DNA from: Paracoccaceae bacterium
GTDB lineage: Bacteria > Pseudomonadota > Alphaproteobacteria > Rhodobacterales > Rhodobacteraceae
Length of the DNA: 12,367 bases
Assembly: GCA_015487255.1 (NCBI GenBank)
Contig: WFQA01000300.1
Span: 1-12,367 of the forward strand
Reading direction: 5' to 3'
Part shown: positions 1 to 7,050 of the stretch, piece by piece
Position numbering within the stretch: position 1 is the first letter of the stretch
Layout: each line of letters opens with the position of its first letter
The notes under the pieces: generated by a model
What the model was told of the DNA's origin: nothing
Seen by the model: the letters and a program-made list of their open reading frames with translations, nothing else
Databases searched by the model: none
Program-made: the position numbers and the translations under genes

Positions 1-936
1 CGCCGCCTGCATGGCTTTTAAGCGCTCCAGCGAAAACGCCTCGTCGGGCTGTGTTGCGGTTTCTGCCGTTTCCTCCCCGGATGTGCCGCTATCATCTTGC
101 GCGGGGTCTGAGGCTGCTGTCAGGGGGGTATCCGGGCCCGTTTCGGTGGTTTCGTTGCCGACTTGTGGCAGTGCCAGCCCCTGCGCGGGCTTGGCCTCCT
201 GCGCATCGGCCACCGGGTTGCTGGCGGTGTCGGCAAGGGTTGCGCTGGCCACGGGGGCTGTGCGGCGCAACATGGTTGAACCTGCGGGAGGTTGCGAAAG
301 ACTGATGCCTTCAATTTCCGCCAGCCCATGCAATACGTCTGAAAGGTCGATATCGCCTTGAGCCTGGAGCATGGCCTCCATCCCGTCATCCAGCAGCATC
401 GCCGCACTTGCATCGGCAAACAGCACCGGGCTGGTGCCAATGCGGGCCGGTGGTGCGGTTTCCAGCAGTGTAACCCCGCTGATCAGCGCAATATCCTGCC
501 CGGAAGAACGCACCAGCACCGCCCCGCCATTGGCTGCCAGTGCCGTAGCCCTTGCCAGCGCCGCCAGCGGAATGGCCCTGGTCAGCAGATCAGAGCGGCG
601 GCGAAGCTCACCCCCGCCCGGGGCGATGAATGCCCGGCCATCGATTTCAAGCACCGCGCCATCATAATAAACCAGCGCCACCTCGCTATTGAGCGCGGCC
701 GCCGCGAAGCGATTCAGGATCAGGCGTATTTGCGGGGTGGCGGGGGTGTTGATGCTCAGGATTTGGGCATCGAGGGCTTCAAGGGTTTTGGTTATGCTGC
801 GCGCTGCGCCGGGTCTTTCGCCCGAGGTGATGACCAGCGCCACGATGGAAACCTGATTTGCATCGCGCCCGGCCTGAGCAACGGCTGCAAACGGCAAGAT
901 GAGCGCAGCCATAGCGACAAAAATAAATCTGAACAT
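1..936 (-). CDS. Secreted caspase-like (C14-fold) pseudoenzyme, 3' end outside the window
   Basis: The reading frame is open from an ATG at 936 to the left edge: 312 codons with no stop. Residues 1-21 look like a Sec signal peptide (short basic start, hydrophobic stretch, AVAQA cleavage region), so the product is probably periplasmic. Residues 30-110 follow the pattern of bacterial caspase-like (peptidase C14/metacaspase) domains: a first strand IVALVITSGE, a helix with TLEALDAQIL, then ALVYYDGAVLEIDGRAFIAP. Active family members have YYAGHG at that last point; here the His-bearing GHG is replaced by GAV. The segment where the catalytic Cys (DxCR) should be reads GGAVLVRSSGQD, and I find no cysteine in the visible protein. 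It is therefore probably a non-catalytic relative. Residues 225-300 are low complexity, rich in Ala, Thr, Pro, Asp and Glu, like a linker to a C-terminal part outside the window. A weak AGGTAA ribosome site precedes the start. The gene is divergent from the heme-sensor/fdhD/tup operon. Fold assignment is by motif reading only. Confidence 0.66.
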   Translation of the reverse strand, partial: MFRFIFVAMAALILPFAAVAQAGRDANQVSIVALVITSGERPGAARSITKTLEALDAQILSINTPATPQIRLILNRFAAAALNSEVALVYYDGAVLEIDGRAFIAPGGGELRRRSDLLTRAIPLAALARATALAANGGAVLVRSSGQDIALISGVTLLETAPPARIGTSPVLFADASAAMLLDDGMEAMLQAQGDIDLSDVLHGLAEIEGISLSQPPAGSTMLRRTAPVASATLADTASNPVADAQEAKPAQGLALPQVGNETTETGPDTPLTAASDPAQDDSGTSGEETAETATQPDEAFSLERLKAMQAA

Positions 937-977
937 TGCTATTACCTGTTTTATTATCTGCCGTAAAATCTGTATAT

Positions 978-1040
978 CTAGGCAACCAAATCTGACGTAA
1001 GTTATATAACAGTAATACATTTATTCTGCATTATGCCTAG
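978..1040. promoter_or_regulatory. Divergent control region with nested inverted repeats
   Basis: The 121-bp AT-rich gap (937-1057) separates two divergent genes. It holds a perfect 7-bp inverted repeat, CTAGGCA at 978-984 and TGCCTAG at 1034-1040, which brackets a perfect 10-bp palindrome, GTTATATAAC at 1001-1010. The arrangement looks like an operator. GTTATAT/ATATAAC is loosely similar to half-sites of molybdate- or tungstate-responsive regulators, which would suit the tup operon, but that link is inference. Confidence 0.45.
992..1021 (+). promoter_or_regulatory. Candidate promoter of the heme-sensor/fdhD/tup operon
   Basis: CTGACG at 992-997 (4 of 6 to TTGACA) and TACATT at 1016-1021 (4 of 6 to TATAAT) are 18 bp apart. 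The 10-bp palindrome lies between them, so a bound protein would block RNA polymerase. The downstream AAGGA at 1046-1050 is seven bases from the ATG at 1058 and supports that start. Confidence 0.35.
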
Positions 1041-1057
1041 GGGAAAAGGAATCGGTT

Positions 1058-1930
1058 ATGCGATTGAGAACCAAGTTTAACATTGTTTTGATCACTGCCA
1101 GTTTGATCGGGCTTGGGGCGGCTGCGTTTCTGGGCTACCGCGCGGCAGAGGATAACGCCCTGCAAAAGGTCGAGAGCCAAATCGCCCTGATCCGTGCCAA
1201 TGCGCTGGCGGTGGGCCATTATACCGCAACCGATATCGCCCCGCTTCTGGCGGATGAAAATGACATCCTGTTCATTGCCAATTCGGTGCCGTCTTTCGCG
1301 GCGCAGGCGGTTTTTGCCCGCTTCAAGCAAAGCCTCCCCGGTTATACCTATAAAGAAGCCGCGCTCAACCCGACCAACCCCGACGATCTGGCCAATGAAT
1401 GGGAGGCAGAGCTGATCAACCGGTTGCGCGATGACCAGAGCCTTGAGCGGGTGGTGAGCCTGCGCGAGGCTGATACCGGGCGCTCTTATGTGGTGGCCTT
1501 TCCGCTTACCGTCACCGACCAAAGCTGCCTTGCCTGCCATGCCAGCCCGGCGGCGGCCCCGGCGGCGATGGTGGATCGCTACGGGCCGGATAACGGTTTT
1601 GGCTGGCAGCTGGGAGAGACCATCGGCGCCCAGATCATCTCCGCCCCGTTGGCGCGGCTGGACAAGCCCACGCTTGATCTGGTGATTGTGCTTCTGGCGG
1701 TGATGGCGGCGGCGTTTGGCGCGGTGATCATTCTGGTCAATATCATGCTGTCGCGCATTGTGCTGAAGCCGGTGGCGGTGATGGCGGAGATATCGGCGCA
1801 GGTGAGCAAGGGGGATTTCTCCGCCCCGGAATATGTGAAAAAGGGCAAGGACGAGGTTTCGGCACTCTCGGTCGCCTTCAACCGAATGCGGCGCTCGCTG
1901 GACCGCGCGATGAAATTATTGGATGACTGA
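1058..1930 (+). CDS. Membrane c-type heme sensor protein, Tll0287-like (DUF3365) domain plus HAMP
   Basis: This 290-residue protein has an N-terminal membrane segment (about 8-26), a periplasmic domain (about 27-205), a second membrane segment (about 207-230) and a HAMP domain (about 230-288). The periplasmic part fits the Tll0287-like/DUF3365 family; its FPLTVTDQSCLACH stretch holds a c-type heme motif, CLACH, at 157-161. Heme would be attached in the periplasm by the cytochrome c maturation system. The HAMP part includes PVAVMAEISAQVSKGDF and DEVSALSVAFNRMRRSL. HAMP normally passes a signal to a kinase, cyclase or methyl-accepting domain, but the protein stops right after it, so any output must come from a partner. 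It is the first gene of the operon, and its stop overlaps the fdhD start by 8 bases. A role as a redox or ligand sensor for formate dehydrogenase maturation or metal uptake is inference. AAGGA seven bases upstream supports the start. Confidence 0.82.
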   Translation: MRLRTKFNIVLITASLIGLGAAAFLGYRAAEDNALQKVESQIALIRANALAVGHYTATDIAPLLADENDILFIANSVPSFAAQAVFARFKQSLPGYTYKEAALNPTNPDDLANEWEAELINRLRDDQSLERVVSLREADTGRSYVVAFPLTVTDQSCLACHASPAAAPAAMVDRYGPDNGFGWQLGETIGAQIISAPLARLDKPTLDLVIVLLAVMAAAFGAVIILVNIMLSRIVLKPVAVMAEISAQVSKGDFSAPEYVKKGKDEVSALSVAFNRMRRSLDRAMKLLDD

Positions 1931-2804
1931 GGCGAGCCGCGAAATGCCAAAACCAAGTTACATAATTTCCCCCGATCCCAGGGCCTGCGATCTGACCCGC
2001 GCCGTTTCGGGGCGGGACCAGAACGGGGTCGAGCAGCAGATCAATGTGGTGGAGGAGCGCCCGCTGACGATCTATCTCAACAAGCAGGAAATTGTGACCG
2101 CGATGACCATCGGTGATTACCCCGAATACCTCGCCGTGGGGTATTTGCGCAATCAGGGCATGCTGGTGCCGGATGATGAAATCACCGGTATCGATTTTGA
2201 TGCAGAGGTTGAATCGGTGGTCGTGCGCACGGTGCGCAAAACCGATTACGAGGACAAGCTGAAGAAAAAGACCCGCACCTCGGGCTGCGCGGTCGGCACG
2301 GTGTTTGGCGATATGATGGAGGGGCTGGAGGGGGTGGCCCTGCCACAGGCCGAGCTGCGCACCAGTTGGCTATATGCGCTGGTGCATGAAATCAACACCA
2401 CGCCGAGCCTTTATCTGCAGGCGGGGGCCATTCATGGCACTGTGCTGTGCCGGCAGGCCGCGCCGCTGGTCTATATGGAGGATGTCGGGCGGCATAACGC
2501 AGTGGATAAAATCGCGGGCTGGATGGTGCTGGAGGGCGCCACCGCCGCCGATAAAATCCTTTATACCACCGGTAGGCTGACCTCGGAAATGGTGATCAAA
2601 ACCGCGCTGATGGGTATTCCGGTGCTGGCCTCGCGCTCGGGCTTCACCGCCTGGGGAGTGGAAATCGCGCGGCAAACGGGGCTGACATTGATCGGGCGGA
2701 TGCGCGGGCAGCGCTTTATCTGCCTGAGCGGCGAGGCGCGGTTGATCAGGGATAAGGACCCAAAGCTGGTGCAGGTTGAGCAAAAGCGGGACCGGCGCAG
2801 GTGA
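1923..2804 (+). CDS. fdhD: Formate dehydrogenase accessory sulfurtransferase FdhD
   Basis: FdhD moves sulfur from a cysteine desulfurase to the bis-MGD molybdenum or tungsten cofactor before insertion into formate dehydrogenase, in the cytoplasm. The 293-residue product shows the family hallmarks: an N-terminal RPLTIYLN region, AGAIHGTVLC (167-176), EDVGRHNAVDK (186-196), TTGRLTSEMV (215-224) and GIPVLASRSGFTAWGVEIAR (231-250). The canonical CxxC loop (Cys121/Cys124 in E. coli) is here TSGCAVGTVFGD, with Cys122 kept and the second position glycine. I recall related single-Cys versions, so this may be a clade variant rather than damage. The ATG at 1923 lies inside the end of the preceding gene and has no clear ribosome site, suggesting translational coupling. 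A second in-frame ATG at 1944 is possible, with GAGG 11 bases upstream. The stop overlaps the tupB GTG (GTGA), so expression is linked to tungstate uptake. Confidence 0.93.
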   Translation: MTEASREMPKPSYIISPDPRACDLTRAVSGRDQNGVEQQINVVEERPLTIYLNKQEIVTAMTIGDYPEYLAVGYLRNQGMLVPDDEITGIDFDAEVESVVVRTVRKTDYEDKLKKKTRTSGCAVGTVFGDMMEGLEGVALPQAELRTSWLYALVHEINTTPSLYLQAGAIHGTVLCRQAAPLVYMEDVGRHNAVDKIAGWMVLEGATAADKILYTTGRLTSEMVIKTALMGIPVLASRSGFTAWGVEIARQTGLTLIGRMRGQRFICLSGEARLIRDKDPKLVQVEQKRDRRR

Positions 2805-3505
2805 GCGGCTATTCTGAAGGGTTTTGGGGGGCGTGGCGGCTGATCTTCACCTTTGACCCCGAGCTTTACGAGATCATATTCCTGTCACTGCAGGTTACGG
2901 TTTCGGCGGTGATCATTGCCTCGGTCATCGGCCTGCCGCTGGGGGCGTGGCTGGCGGTCAACCGGTTTTGGCTGCGCCGCTATGTGATTGCGGTGCTGAA
3001 TGCGCTGATGGGGCTGCCGCCGGTGGTGGTGGGGCTGTTTGTTTATATGGCGCTTTCCCGCGCCGGGCCGCTCGGGGGTTTTGGCCTGCTGTTTTCGCCT
3101 GCTGCCATGATCATCGCGCAGGTGATCATCATCACCCCCCTGATCGCCTCGCTCAGCCACCAGTCCATCCGCGACCTTTGGGCCGAATACCACGACCTGC
3201 TGATCTCGATGAACGCCACCCGGGCGCAGCGGATCAGGGCGCTTTTGTGGGATGGCAGGCGGGCGCTGCTCACCGCGACACTGGCCGGCTTTGGCCGCGC
3301 CATTGGTGAAGTGGGCGCGATCATGATCGTCGGCGGCAATATCGAGCATGTCACAAGGGCGCTGACCACCGCGATTGCCCTGGAAACCGGCAGGGGCAAT
3401 TTTGCCTTTGCCATGGGGCTGGGGCTGGTGCTGATCGTGCTGGCGATCATCATCAATCTTGCCATCCACATCATCGGTAAAACCGAGCGGGCCAGCACAT
3501 GGTGA
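2801..3505 (+). CDS. tupB: Tungstate ABC transporter permease TupB
   Basis: This 234-residue integral membrane protein has about five or six hydrophobic segments (about 25-53, 62-84, 100-118, 157-180 and 203-225). The cytoplasmic coupling loop that contacts the ATPase lies around 135-180, with FGRAIGEVGAIMIVGGNI (164-181) matching the TupB/WtpB/ModB form of the EAA region. It would form the membrane channel of a TupBCA importer moving tungstate from periplasm to cytoplasm. The GTG start at 2801 overlaps the fdhD stop in a GTGA arrangement, and its own stop overlaps the tupC ATG by 7 bases. Family assignment rests on these motifs plus TupC and TupA just downstream. A molybdate permease is the main alternative, but the downstream binding protein is TupA-like rather than ModA-like. 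Confidence 0.9.
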   Translation: MSGYSEGFWGAWRLIFTFDPELYEIIFLSLQVTVSAVIIASVIGLPLGAWLAVNRFWLRRYVIAVLNALMGLPPVVVGLFVYMALSRAGPLGGFGLLFSPAAMIIAQVIIITPLIASLSHQSIRDLWAEYHDLLISMNATRAQRIRALLWDGRRALLTATLAGFGRAIGEVGAIMIVGGNIEHVTRALTTAIALETGRGNFAFAMGLGLVLIVLAIIINLAIHIIGKTERASTW

Positions 3506-4212
3506 GCATTTTACCCCTGAAACTCAGCGCCGCCAGCGCCCATATGCATGGCAAAAGGCTGCTCGGGCCGGTCAGCCTGACCCTTGGCCAAAATGGGCTG
3601 ACGGTTGTAATCGGCCCCAATGGCGCGGGCAAAACCACGCTGCTCAGGCTGATGCACGGCTTGCAGCGCTGCTCGGGGGGCGCGCTGAGCTGGGCGGTGC
3701 CCGCCGCCGAGGCCCGCCAAAGGCAGGCTTTTGTGTTTCAGGCCCCGATCATGATGCGCCGCCGGGTGATTGACAGCCTCGCCTACCCGTTAAGGCTGCG
3801 CGGCATAGGCAAGGGTGAAGCCCGCGCCATGGCCCGCGCCAGTGCGGCGCGCTTTGGGCTGGCGGATTTGCTGGAAAGCCGGGCGCCATTGCTTTCGGGG
3901 GGCGAAAAGCAAAAGCTCTCGCTGGCGCGCGCGCTGATCATTGCGCCCGAGGTGCTGTTTTTGGATGAACCCTGCGCCAATCTCGATGGCCGCGCCACCC
4001 GCGAAATAGAAACCCTGCTTTTGTGCGAGCGCGCGCGCGGCACAAGGATTGTGATGTCGACCCACGATATGGGGCAGGCAAGGCGCCTGGCCCAGGAGGT
4101 TATTTTCATGCATAAAGGCGTTGTGCATGAAAGCGGCGCGGCGGAACCGTTTTTTGCCGCGCCCGATACCCCGGAGGCAGCAGCCTTCATAAACGGAGAT
4201 ATCGTGGAATGA
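3499..4212 (+). CDS. tupC: Tungstate ABC transporter ATP-binding protein TupC
   Basis: This 237-residue ABC ATPase would power tungstate import. Walker A is GPNGAGKTT at 39-47, the Q-loop glutamine is Q81 (FVFQAP), the signature is LLSGGEKQKLSLARAL at 131-146, Walker B is EVLFLDEP at 151-158, and the switch histidine is H189 (STHD). All catalytic elements are present. The length suits a compact TupC/WtpC-type subunit; there is no C-terminal TOBE/MOP domain like the one that senses molybdate in ModC. It starts at an ATG overlapping the tupB stop (ATGGTGA) and ends overlapping the tupA start (ATGA), so it is translated in step with both. Confidence 0.92.
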   Translation: MVSILPLKLSAASAHMHGKRLLGPVSLTLGQNGLTVVIGPNGAGKTTLLRLMHGLQRCSGGALSWAVPAAEARQRQAFVFQAPIMMRRRVIDSLAYPLRLRGIGKGEARAMARASAARFGLADLLESRAPLLSGGEKQKLSLARALIIAPEVLFLDEPCANLDGRATREIETLLLCERARGTRIVMSTHDMGQARRLAQEVIFMHKGVVHESGAAEPFFAAPDTPEAAAFINGDIVE

Positions 4213-5006
4213 ACCTTGGCTGGAAAACGCTGATCGCGGCCGGCTTGCTGGCCAGTGCCGGCCAGGCCGAAACCATGCGCATGGCGGTGACAACCTCGTT
4301 TTATAATTCCGGCCTTTCCGAGATACTCCTGCCCGAAATCAAGCTGGAGCTTGGCTTTGATGTCGAATTGATCGTGGTTGGCACCGGGCAGGCGCTGCGC
4401 CTTGGCGCGGCGGGGGATGTCGATGCCATATTGGTGCATGCCCGCGCTGCCGAGGAGGCCTTTGTCAGCGCGGGTTTTGGCACCCATCGCCGCGAGATCA
4501 TGTATAATGATTTCATCTTTGTTGGCCCGCCGGATGACCCCGCAAAGCTGGCCGAGGCCAAAACCGCAATAGCCGCGCTGCAAAGCATCGCCATGGCTGA
4601 AGCGCCCTTTGTGAGCCGGGGCGACGATAGCGGCACCAATAAAAAAGAGCTGGCGCTCTGGGGTGAGGCGGGCATTGCCCCTGAAGGGGCGTGGTATCGT
4701 GCGGCGGGTGCGGGCATGGGGGCCACGCTGAACACCGCCAGCGGCATGAACGCCTATGCGTTCTCTGACCGCGCCAGTTGGCTGAATTTTGGCAACAAGG
4801 GTGAGCTTAGCCTGCTGTTTGCCGGTGATCCGGCGCTGTTCAACCAATATGCCTATATTCCGGTCAACCCCGCGCGCTGGCCCCATGTGAAGAATGACCT
4901 GGCGATGCAGCTTGAAACCTGGCTGACCAGCGAGAAGGCGGCAGGGCTGATCAATGCTTATACCATTGACGGTGAGCAGTTATTCATATTCAATGCTACG
5001 CAATAA
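4209..5006 (+). CDS. tupA: Tungstate-binding periplasmic protein TupA
   Basis: This 265-residue protein has a Sec signal peptide (1-20, ending ASAGQA) and would be released into the periplasm to capture tungstate for TupBC. Family motifs are clear: VTTSFYNSGL at 27-36, VVGTGQALRLGAAGDVDAI at 56-74 and LVHARAAEEAF at 75-85, MYNDFIFVGP at 98-107, and FVSRGDDSGTNKKE at 134-147. The TTS loop and the Arg of SRGDDSG (Arg137) are where TupA proteins bind the oxyanion, which favours tungstate over molybdate. It is the last gene of the operon: the order heme sensor, fdhD, tupB, tupC, tupA places the binding protein at the 3' end, and its ATG overlaps the tupC stop. A hairpin terminator follows 10 bases after its stop. 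Confidence 0.94.
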   Translation: MNLGWKTLIAAGLLASAGQAETMRMAVTTSFYNSGLSEILLPEIKLELGFDVELIVVGTGQALRLGAAGDVDAILVHARAAEEAFVSAGFGTHRREIMYNDFIFVGPPDDPAKLAEAKTAIAALQSIAMAEAPFVSRGDDSGTNKKELALWGEAGIAPEGAWYRAAGAGMGATLNTASGMNAYAFSDRASWLNFGNKGELSLLFAGDPALFNQYAYIPVNPARWPHVKNDLAMQLETWLTSEKAAGLINAYTIDGEQLFIFNATQ

Positions 5007-5016
5007 AATGCAAAAC

Positions 5017-5061
5017 GCCCCAAACCGGTATAAATTTTACCGGGATGTTTTTTGGGCTTTT
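5017..5061. terminator. Bidirectional hairpin terminator between tupA and the convergent EI24 gene
   Basis: The inner stem is a perfect 6-bp pair, CCGGTA at 5025-5030 with TACCGG at 5038-5043, over a 7-base loop. An outer arm pairs GCCC at 5017-5020 and AAA at 5022-5024 with TTTGGGC at 5051-5057, leaving an unpaired GATGTTT on one side. On the plus strand a T run follows (5058-5061); on the minus strand the transcript ends in GTTTTGCATTTTA. It lies just after the tupA stop and just after the end of the minus-strand gene. Confidence 0.7.
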
Positions 5062-5082
5062 GCCGTGCTATTACGGCTTTGT
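5062..5082 (+). terminator. Possible second tandem terminator hairpin for the tup operon
   Basis: GCCGT at 5062-5066 pairs with ACGGC at 5073-5077 over a 6-base loop, and a T-rich tail follows on the plus strand. It overlaps the last codons of the convergent minus-strand gene, so it could be chance, but it would back up the upstream hairpin. Confidence 0.4.
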
Positions 5083-5772
5083 GTTTTTGGCGGCCAGCCG
5101 ATGGAACTGGTGGGTAAACGTGGCCACTCCCAAAAGCGGAATCAGCAGGTTGAGCAGCGGCACCGAGAGCGGCACGGCCATTAAAACCCCGGCCAGCCAA
5201 ATGCCCAGCCGGTGCTTTTTGCGCAGTTTATCCGCTCCGCGCAGCCCCAGCCGCCGCATGGCGACAAGCTGAAAATACTCCCGCCCCAAAAGATAGCCGT
5301 TCACCAGCCAGAAAATAACCGGCGCCAGCAGGCTGGAAGCAAAGTAGATGATCAGGGCCAGCAGGTTGGCCAGCACCATGATCATCAAAAACCGCATCGC
5401 CTCCCCCATGACCGCCCAGAAGGAGAGCGCCGCTGCCGGTGCAAGATGTGGATAAAACCGCGCCTCGACCGCATCGGCGATCTCTTCCAGAAAAAACCCG
5501 ATAAACAGGATCGCCACCGGAAACATCAGAAAAAACGCCATGAAAACCGCACCGCCAAGCGCCATTTCATCAAACCAGTCGCCAACCGGAATGCTGCCAA
5601 GCCAGGGCAGGGTGATCGAACCGGGCAATATCGCGGTGGCCAGCGCGATAAACCCCCAATAGGCCCCGCCAAACAGCAGCGCACTCAGCCCGACGGATTT
5701 GACCAGCACCCAGATGAATTTGCGGTCAAACAACTGTTGCAGCGCTTTGCCAAAATCACCAAACAGGCCCAT
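5071..5772 (-). CDS. EI24/CysZ-like integral membrane protein
   Basis: This 233-residue, strongly hydrophobic protein has about four to five membrane stretches (about 22-50, 72-95, 122-155 and 192-218). It carries EI24-family signatures: FLEEIADAVEARFYPHL (94-110), VNGYLLGREYFQLVAMRRLG (157-176) and a C-terminal MAVPLSVPLLNLLIPLLGVA. The EI24 superfamily includes the sulfate permease CysZ, but Rhodobacterales members like this one have no settled function, and no cys genes lie nearby, so sulfate transport is not claimed. Its ATG at 5772 comes two bases after the nitroreductase stop, so it is the last gene of the hisS-hisZ-hisG-nitroreductase operon. It converges on tupA, with the shared terminator between them. 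Confidence 0.85.
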   Translation of the reverse strand: MGLFGDFGKALQQLFDRKFIWVLVKSVGLSALLFGGAYWGFIALATAILPGSITLPWLGSIPVGDWFDEMALGGAVFMAFFLMFPVAILFIGFFLEEIADAVEARFYPHLAPAAALSFWAVMGEAMRFLMIMVLANLLALIIYFASSLLAPVIFWLVNGYLLGREYFQLVAMRRLGLRGADKLRKKHRLGIWLAGVLMAVPLSVPLLNLLIPLLGVATFTHQFHRLAAKNTKP

Positions 5773-5774
5773 GT

Positions 5775-6353
5775 TCAGCTTTCAACCCATTGCGTGATCC
5801 GCGCCATATCGGGGCGGGGTCGCTCCGGCGGCGGGCTGCTTTCGCTGGCGATATGAATAAACCCGGCCACGAATTCATCTGGCGCAAGGCCAAGCCCTTC
5901 GCTTAGAAAACCCCGGTCAAAAGCCATTGGTCCGCTTAGCCAGTTCGCCCCCCAGCCCGAGGCCAGTGCCGCATTGAGCAGCGCCAGGCAAACCGCCCCG
6001 GCAGAGAGTATCTGCTCCACTTCCGGCACATCCTCGCGCGGTTTGGGCGCGGCAATGACCGCCACCGCCAGCAAGCCATCGCGGAATTGCGCGCAGATTT
6101 TCTCGCGTTTTTCCGCTGGCAGGCCAAGCGCGTCGTAGCGGGCCTCGCATAGCGGGGCAAGGCGGGTGAGCGCGGGTTTGGCCAGCACGATAAAGCGCCA
6201 TGGCTCCAGCTTTTTGTGATCCGGCGCGCGGGCAGCCATTTTGAGCAGGCTGGCAATCTCCTCCCGCTCCGGCACCGGCATTTTCAGGGTTTTGGCCGGG
6301 CGCGAGCGGCGGGTTTGCAAAAACGCCAGCACTTCGGGCATTGGTTCAGGCAT
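5775..6353 (-). CDS. YdjA-like nitroreductase family protein
   Basis: This 192-residue flavoprotein belongs to the nitroreductase superfamily, whose members use FMN and NAD(P)H. It has the YdjA-type N-terminus FLQTRRSRPAKTL (11-23), then RAPDHKKLEPWRFIVL (42-57), the FMN-contacting region of that group, VPEVEQILSAGAVCLALLNA (109-128) and GWGANWLSG (133-141). The natural substrate is unknown. The frame is open to an upstream ATG at 6431, but GGAG at 6360-6363 is six bases from the ATG at 6353 and three from an adjacent ATG at 6356, so I chose 6353. This start lies inside the hisG end (hisG stops at 6346), giving an 8-base overlap, and its stop is two bases from the EI24 gene. The position implies co-expression with histidine genes, not a role in histidine synthesis. 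Confidence 0.87.
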   Translation of the reverse strand: MPEPMPEVLAFLQTRRSRPAKTLKMPVPEREEIASLLKMAARAPDHKKLEPWRFIVLAKPALTRLAPLCEARYDALGLPAEKREKICAQFRDGLLAVAVIAAPKPREDVPEVEQILSAGAVCLALLNAALASGWGANWLSGPMAFDRGFLSEGLGLAPDEFVAGFIHIASESSPPPERPRPDMARITQWVES

Positions 6354-7050
6354 CATGGGCTCCGATCTTGGCCAGAATTTCCCGCCGCGCCGCTTCGGCT
6401 TTTGCCCCCCATGGGCCAGCACGGCTGGCAAACAGCGTGGCTTCAGAGGCCAGAATTGGCGGGCCGGAGAGTATTTTCAAATGGTTGGCTTTGAGCGTAT
6501 CACCGGTCGAGGTGATATCGGCAATCGCTTCGGCGGTCAGGTTTTTGATCGTGCCCTCGGTGGCGCCCTGGCTATCCACCAGCTGATAATCGGCCACCCC
6601 CTCGGTGCGCAGATATTCACGCACAAGGTTGTGGTATTTGGTGGCGATGCGCAGGCGCATGCCATGCGCCTTGCGAAATGCCGCCGCAGCGGCGTCGAGG
6701 TCGTCAATGCTTTCCACATCGGCCCAGAATTGCGGCACCGCCAGTATCAGCGTCGCCCGGCCAAAGCCCATCGGGGCCAGTTGCTCGACCCTGCTTTCCC
6801 ATGCCGGAATTTTTTCGGCGATCAGGTCTTGCCCGGTCACCCCCATATGGATGCGCCCGGCGGCCAGCTCGCGCGGGATCTCGCCCGCTGAAAGCAGCAC
6901 CAGCGCCACGTTTTCCACCCCCCGCACCTGTCCGGCATATTCCCGCCCGGCACCGGTGCGCTCAAGGGTGATGCCGCGCCTGGCGAACCAGTCAAAACAC
7001 TGCGCCTGCAAGCGGCCCTTGGACGGCACGGCGAGTTTCAGCATGGTCAT
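6346..7050 (-). CDS. hisG: ATP phosphoribosyltransferase catalytic subunit, short form
   Basis: HisG catalyses the first step of histidine synthesis, joining ATP and PRPP to phosphoribosyl-ATP in the cytoplasm. The 234-residue length and lack of a C-terminal regulatory domain mark it as the short form, which needs HisZ. Motifs include MLKLAVPSKGRL near the start, LLSAGEIPRELAAGRIHMGV (53-72) with GQDLIAE after it, GATEGTIKNLTAEAIAD, and STGDTLKANHLKIL, the PRPP-binding part. The start at 7050 has GGAGG seven bases upstream and overlaps the hisZ stop by 4 bases (ATGA). A second in-frame ATG lies two codons later (7044). Expression is coupled to hisZ upstream and to the nitroreductase gene downstream. 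Confidence 0.95.
   Translation of the reverse strand: MTMLKLAVPSKGRLQAQCFDWFARRGITLERTGAGREYAGQVRGVENVALVLLSAGEIPRELAAGRIHMGVTGQDLIAEKIPAWESRVEQLAPMGFGRATLILAVPQFWADVESIDDLDAAAAAFRKAHGMRLRIATKYHNLVREYLRTEGVADYQLVDSQGATEGTIKNLTAEAIADITSTGDTLKANHLKILSGPPILASEATLFASRAGPWGAKAEAARREILAKIGAHDA

Noticed and set aside
2885..3469. Minus-strand frame opposite tupB
   Set aside because: Rich in Gln, His, Asp and Arg with no recognisable motif; it is the complement of membrane-helix codons in tupB.
3783..4886. Long open minus-strand frame (367 codons) opposite tupC and tupA
   Set aside because: It lies antisense to two well-recognised, motif-complete genes, and its composition (Arg, Gly and His rich) is typical of a shadow frame in GC-rich DNA.
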